From: a bacterium
GTDB lineage: Bacteria; Actinomycetota; Acidimicrobiia; Spongiisociales; UBA11373
DNA: 7,252 bases
Direction of reading: 5' to 3'
Assembly (NCBI GenBank): GCA_013202595.1
Contig: JABMPV010000150.1
Coordinates: 1-7,252, forward strand
Shown: positions 4,759 through 7,252 of the stretch, in pieces
How positions within the stretch are numbered: position 1 is the stretch's first letter
How the letters are laid out: every line of letters starts with the position of its first letter
The notes under the pieces: model-generated
Database searches by the model: none
Told to the model about the DNA's origin: nothing
The model's input: only the letters and a program-made list of their open reading frames with translations
Position numbers and translations under genes: made by a program

Positions 4759-5918
4759 TCGATTCGCTCCCGAAACTCAGCAAGGGTCAGCACCGAAGCC
4801 GACGAGGCCCCTGACAACTCCACCGCCTCCCCGGGACGTGCCGCCAGGGCCACCTCCACATCACTGGCGTCAATGACGATCAGCACCGACTCACCCTCCC
4901 CAAGCGCCCCGATATCGATGGTCGCCACGGTGACACCTTTGATGTGATGCTGGGAACGCACCTCGACCTCCCAGATCGTCTCAGTGGGGGTGAGGACAGT
5001 CGCCGGGTGCTCCCCGATCGCCAGGTCGGCGGCGTGGCTGATACCGAGATCGGTCTGAATAACGACGTAGCCAACTGCTTGAGGATCGACCTCGATCAGA
5101 ACGGTCCGCCAATCGAGGGTCCCCAGGATCTCCTCGGGGGTCGACTCGAGATCCAATCCACGCTGTTCCACCGGGATCGCCAACCAAGCCTCGGTCCGGT
5201 CCGCAGGAAGCCAGCGAGACCGGTAGGCGGCAGTGGTCGGGCCGTACGGATACCTCGGATACGTGAGGAACTCCTCGAACCAACTGATGAGCGCATCAAA
5301 CTGGGCGCTCGCGTCATACCGTTCGGACTCGCCGACGGCCCACTCGGCCAGATCAGCAGCCACCGTGTCAAAGTCGCCGTAGTCTGCCCCGCCACCGAGG
5401 AAATCGAGCCCCCACGGTGTCACCACCGCAGTGATCTCCGCCTTCCACGGGGAATCTGCAGCATCATCGTCTCCCCTCCACGACAAGAACACGATGCCCC
5501 CATCACCCGCCCCGACGAGATCAGTCAATCGGCTGATCTCCCGCACGATGATCCGATCACCGGCCTCAAGTATCGGATAAGGGGCCGGATACTCGGCGAA
5601 GCCAGGTGACACAGCGACCTTCTCGGAATACGTCAACTGCCGATGCACCTCCCCGACGGTCACCCAATAGGCGTTGTCCTCGAAGTCGCCGGTCACGACA
5701 GGCATCGGAGTGGGATCAACACTCTCCACAGAGATGACGGCCTCCGCGTTCCGGAGAGGCTTGTCGATGCCGGGATACTCGGCCGACAGCAAAACGGTCG
5801 TGGTCGAAGGTTGAGGATCGTCAGTGTTTGACCCAATCACCCGAGTGATTCCGAAGACCACAAACGCCGACACAGCAACAACGGTCCCAAACACTGCCGT
5901 GGTTCGTGCCCGACTCAT
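4716..5918 (-). CDS. Membrane-anchored extracytoplasmic protein of unknown function (insertion cargo)
   Basis: The protein is 400 aa from the ATG at 5918, chosen because AGGAGG (5925-5930) lies 6 bases before it. The frame is open to 6035, but that extension has no such site. A short basic start (MSRAR) leads into a hydrophobic segment (about residues 6-29, AVFGTVVAVSAFVVFGITRVIG) with no lipobox, giving an uncleaved anchor or signal sequence with the rest outside the membrane. A polar linker (30-45) precedes an acidic, aromatic-rich body with strand-like stretches (NAYWVTVGEVH, DRIIVREISRL, GGIVFLSWRGDDD) and a short helical C-terminus (TLAEFRERIDQMAERS, about 378-393). There are no cysteines in the body and no recognisable enzyme motif. 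It is the only substantial gene in the insertion and lies antisense to the nitrilase. A host-envelope or selectable-trait role is possible, but nothing in the sequence specifies one. Confidence 0.75.
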   Translation of the reverse strand: MSRARTTAVFGTVVAVSAFVVFGITRVIGSNTDDPQPSTTTVLLSAEYPGIDKPLRNAEAVISVESVDPTPMPVVTGDFEDNAYWVTVGEVHRQLTYSEKVAVSPGFAEYPAPYPILEAGDRIIVREISRLTDLVGAGDGGIVFLSWRGDDDAADSPWKAEITAVVTPWGLDFLGGGADYGDFDTVAADLAEWAVGESERYDASAQFDALISWFEEFLTYPRYPYGPTTAAYRSRWLPADRTEAWLAIPVEQRGLDLESTPEEILGTLDWRTVLIEVDPQAVGYVVIQTDLGISHAADLAIGEHPATVLTPTETIWEVEVRSQHHIKGVTVATIDIGALGEGESVLIVIDASDVEVALAARPGEAVELSGASSASVLTLAEFRERIDQMAERSIGSDSGG

Positions 5919-5924
5919 GACAGA

Positions 5925-5930
5925 CCTCCT
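5925..5930 (-). promoter_or_regulatory. Strong ribosome-binding site for the cargo gene
   Basis: On the minus strand AGGAGG is followed by TCTGTC and then the ATG at 5918. This near-ideal site fixes the start of the cargo gene and shows it is equipped for efficient translation. Confidence 0.8.
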
Positions 5931-6027
5931 ATCCAAACCAGTCCTGCTGCGGTGCGGAGGTGTAGGAGTAGCACCAGGCCAGAGCTCGAACTGCCTCCAC
6001 GCTACACCTCCAGATTCTCCGCCACTG

Positions 6028-6038
6028 CGGCCCATTCC
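6028..6038 (-). repeat. Subterminal inverted repeat, right copy, within a bulged hairpin
   Basis: The minus strand reads GGAATGGGCCG, the same 11 bases found at 4500-4510 on the plus strand. It lies within a wider inverted repeat: CACTGCGG (6023-6030) can pair with CCG (6037-6039) and CAGTG (6043-6047) if three bases are bulged. This is the intergenic stretch upstream of the cargo gene, which otherwise shows no clear promoter. Confidence 0.35.
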
Positions 6039-6070
6039 GCCACAGTGACGTAACCGGGGTGGGATGTTGC

Positions 6071-6097
6071 TACCGACCGAATCAGTGGTCGTCGGTA
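6071..6097. repeat. Inverted repeat near the right end of the insertion
   Basis: TACCGAC (6071-6077) and GTCGGTA (6091-6097) are perfect reverse complements separated by 13 bases. They sit 14 bases inside the right edge, so they could form a recombinase-binding hairpin or a simple operator. No equivalent is seen at the left end, which has only the short palindrome ACCGGT (4448-4453). Confidence 0.4.
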
Positions 6098-6111
6098 CCT
6101 TGCCGGTTTCA

Positions 6112-6116
6112 TTCGT
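6112..6116. repeat. Target-site duplication, right copy (TTCGT)
   Basis: This is the second copy of the five bases at 4432-4436. It is followed directly by the native continuation C-GGT-GGC-TAT of the nitrilase (Val-Gly-Gly-Tyr). The base before it (A) differs from the base before the left copy (G), which limits the duplication to 5 bp on that side; the following bases (C versus A) limit it on the other. Confidence 0.75.
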
Positions 6117-6909
6117 CGGTGGCTATCCGAAGGGACACACCTTTGGCGCCGTGGTCGGTGAGCGCACATCCGAGGGCAGGGACTGGTTTCGGAGGTACGC
6201 AGACGGGGCGATCGATGTACCCGGAAGGGGCCTGGACGAGATCGCCGCGGCCACGGCCGGCATCCATGCGGCGGTCGGCGTCATCGAACGCGCCGGCGGC
6301 ACTCTGTATTGCTCGGTCGTCTTCCTCGGCCCGGATGGAACGCTCCTCGGCCTCCACCGCAAGCTGATGCCGACAGCCGCCGAACGTCTCATCTGGGGGT
6401 TCGGCGACGGCTCGACAATGCCGGTCGTACAGACGCCCGTCGGTCGTCTCGGCACGGCCATCTGCTGGGAGAACTACATGCCGATGTACCGGACCGCCCT
6501 GTACTCGAAGGGAGTCCAGGTGTGGTGCGCCCCGACCGTCGATTCGCGCGAACGCTGGGCTTCCACCATGCAGCACATCGCGCTCGAGGGCCGCTGCTTC
6601 GTGATCTCGGCCAACCAGTACTCGGTGCGAGCCGACTACCCCGCCGACTACGACACTGCGTACGGCGACGACCCATCGACCGTCCTCATAGGGGGCGGGA
6701 GTTGCATCGTCGATCCCCACGGCGACTTCCTCGCCGGCCCCGATCGCGACGGAGAGTCCATCCTCACAGCCGAGATCGACCTCGCCGAGATCACGCGCGG
6801 CGCATACGACTTCGATGCGGTCGGCCACTACGCCCGCCCCGATGTGTTCCGCCTGACGGTGGACGAGCGACCCAAACCACCGGTGGTCGAGGGGCCCATC
6901 GGTGACTGA
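6112..6909 (+). pseudogene. Nitrilase, 3' fragment (cut by insertion)
   Basis: This holds most of a nitrilase, from FVGGYPKGHTFG onward. It has the catalytic lysine in LHRKLMPTAAERLIWG and the catalytic cysteine in TAICWENYMP; these become Lys132 and Cys166 in the rebuilt 313-residue protein. Later conserved segments are VQVWCAPTVD, HIALEGRCFVISANQ, GGGSCIVDPHG and AEIDL. AERLIWGFGDGS and CWENYMP are typical of true nitrilases (branch 1 of the nitrilase superfamily) rather than amidases. The frame is open from an ATG at 6064 inside the insertion, which would add 16 foreign residues. Such a product would lack the catalytic glutamate left behind at 4426-4428, so it should be inactive. No other damage is visible in the fragment, so the insertion looks recent. 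Confidence 0.9.
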
Positions 6910-6981
6910 GGCCGCCACCCCACCTTGCCGACACGGGCCCGATGCGCCAGAGTGGCGACAGCCGACTCTTCCGAGGTTTCC

Positions 6982-7252
6982 ATGCGCCGCACTGTCGTTC
7001 TCGCCGTACTGATCGCCCTCGTCGTCACCGCATGCGGCGACGACGATGCTTCACCCGCCGGTTCGGATCCGTTCGGATTCACCACCGTCGACATGCCGGC
7101 GAGTGAACCCGCGATCCGCGCAGTATTCGACCGTATGCCCGGTCAGGTCGCCGGTCTCCCTCGAGTGGCAGGCGGCGGTTCCGATCTGGTGGTGTTCTAC
7201 GGTGACGACAGCGGCATCGTCGCTTTCCCGTTCACCGACGACGGCGACTCCG
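6982..7252 (+). CDS. Predicted lipoprotein, 5' part (runs off the window)
   Basis: The ATG at 6982 opens MRRTVVLAVLIALVVTACGD, a classical lipoprotein signal peptide: two arginines, a hydrophobic core and the lipobox VTAC with the lipidated cysteine at residue 18. A polar acidic linker (DDDASPAGSDP) follows, as usual for exported actinobacterial lipoproteins. The mature part visible so far (about 72 residues) has alternating polar and hydrophobic stretches (RMPGQVAGLPRVAGGG, LVVFYGDDSGIVAFPF) and no family I recognise. The preceding CGAGG is a weak ribosome-binding site. The gene begins 72 bp after the nitrilase stop on the same strand and continues past 7252, so its length and function cannot be judged. 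Confidence 0.75.
   Translation, partial: MRRTVVLAVLIALVVTACGDDDASPAGSDPFGFTTVDMPASEPAIRAVFDRMPGQVAGLPRVAGGGSDLVVFYGDDSGIVAFPFTDDGDS

Larger units (their letters stand above)
4437..6111. mobile_element. 1.68-kb transposase-less insertion inside the nitrilase gene
   Basis: This DNA interrupts the nitrilase between the catalytic-Glu motif and GGYPKG, and is bounded by a TTCGT direct repeat. Deleting 4437-6116 (insert plus one repeat copy, 1680 bp or exactly 560 codons) rebuilds a 313-codon nitrilase frame. No transposase, integrase or reverse transcriptase is visible in any frame. The contents are one minus-strand gene (4716-5918) and a possible 45-aa ORF (4621-4758). Terminal inverted repeats are weak: reading inward, 4445-4461 and the complement of 6105-6089 agree at 11 of 17 positions. 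Further in, GGAATGGGCCG occurs in inverted orientation at 4500-4510 and 6028-6038. By eye the insert is richer in A+T than the flanking nitrilase sequence, which suggests a foreign source. It could be a non-autonomous cassette moved in trans, or an insertion sequence whose transposase was replaced. Confidence 0.75.

Noticed and set aside
4944..5609. 221-codon plus-strand frame inside the insertion, considered as a possible transposase
   Set aside because: It is antisense to the cargo gene, lacks a DDE, HUH or serine/tyrosine recombinase pattern, and has no ribosome-binding site.
5919..6035. Upstream ATG at 6035 for the cargo protein
   Set aside because: The ATG at 5918 is preceded by AGGAGG and leads directly into the membrane anchor; the extension has no such signal.
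6109..6918. 269-codon open frame on the minus strand
   Set aside because: It is the antisense shadow of the nitrilase 3' fragment; its composition resembles no folded protein.
1..7252. tRNA, rRNA, CRISPR array, riboswitch or tandem repeats
   Set aside because: No conserved tRNA/rRNA segments, regularly spaced repeats or recognisable riboswitch cores were seen on either strand.

Overview
The window is G+C-rich DNA with strongly G/C-biased codon third positions. It carries a split-barrel F420-type oxidoreductase, an ECF sigma factor, and genes preceded by a TANNNT -10 box only 6-7 bases before the ATG (leaderless transcription). Together these suggest an actinobacterium (Actinomycetota), quite possibly of the class Acidimicrobiia. 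That placement is an inference; there is no rRNA or marker gene to confirm it.

Layout. Bases 1-22 form a perfect hairpin next to a DUF559 endonuclease-like gene (79-492, +). Convergent to it, and overlapping its 3' end by 82 bp, is a minus-strand pair: a deazaflavin (F420)-dependent oxidoreductase-like gene (1070-1501) and a class I SAM methyltransferase (411-1070), coupled through a TGATG stop/start overlap. Divergent from that pair is a plus-strand operon. It holds an ECF sigma factor (1577-2149) and, with a GTGA overlap, a protein joining an O6-methylguanine-DNA methyltransferase domain to a C-terminal Ada-type Cys4 zinc methyl-acceptor domain (2146-2925). A small unrecognised minus-strand gene follows (2933-3172), then a metallo-beta-lactamase-fold hydrolase (3302-4264, +) and a nitrilase gene. 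The window ends inside a predicted lipoprotein gene (6982 to the edge).

Main structural finding: the nitrilase gene is broken in two. Its first 50 codons (from 4288, including the catalytic-Glu FPEAF motif) and its last 263 codons (to 6909, including the catalytic Lys and the CWENYMP Cys) are separated by about 1.68 kb. The junctions carry a 5-bp direct repeat, TTCGT (4432-4436 and 6112-6116). Removing the insert plus one repeat copy restores an uninterrupted 313-codon nitrilase frame. The insert has no recognisable transposase. It carries one complete gene on the minus strand (4716-5918, a membrane-anchored extracytoplasmic protein of unknown function) and a possible 45-aa leaderless ORF. 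It looks like a transposase-less mobile cassette.

Main functional finding: the sigma factor/Ogt-AdaZn operon. A DNA repair protein with two suicidal methyl-acceptor cysteines sits in the slot normally held by an anti-sigma factor, directly after and translationally coupled to an ECF sigma factor. An alkylation-responsive transcription switch built from sigma factor plus sensor, rather than from an AraC-type Ada, is a reasonable hypothesis. A 30-bp inverted repeat whose loop holds the ribosome-binding site lies immediately before the sigma factor start and may take part in its control.
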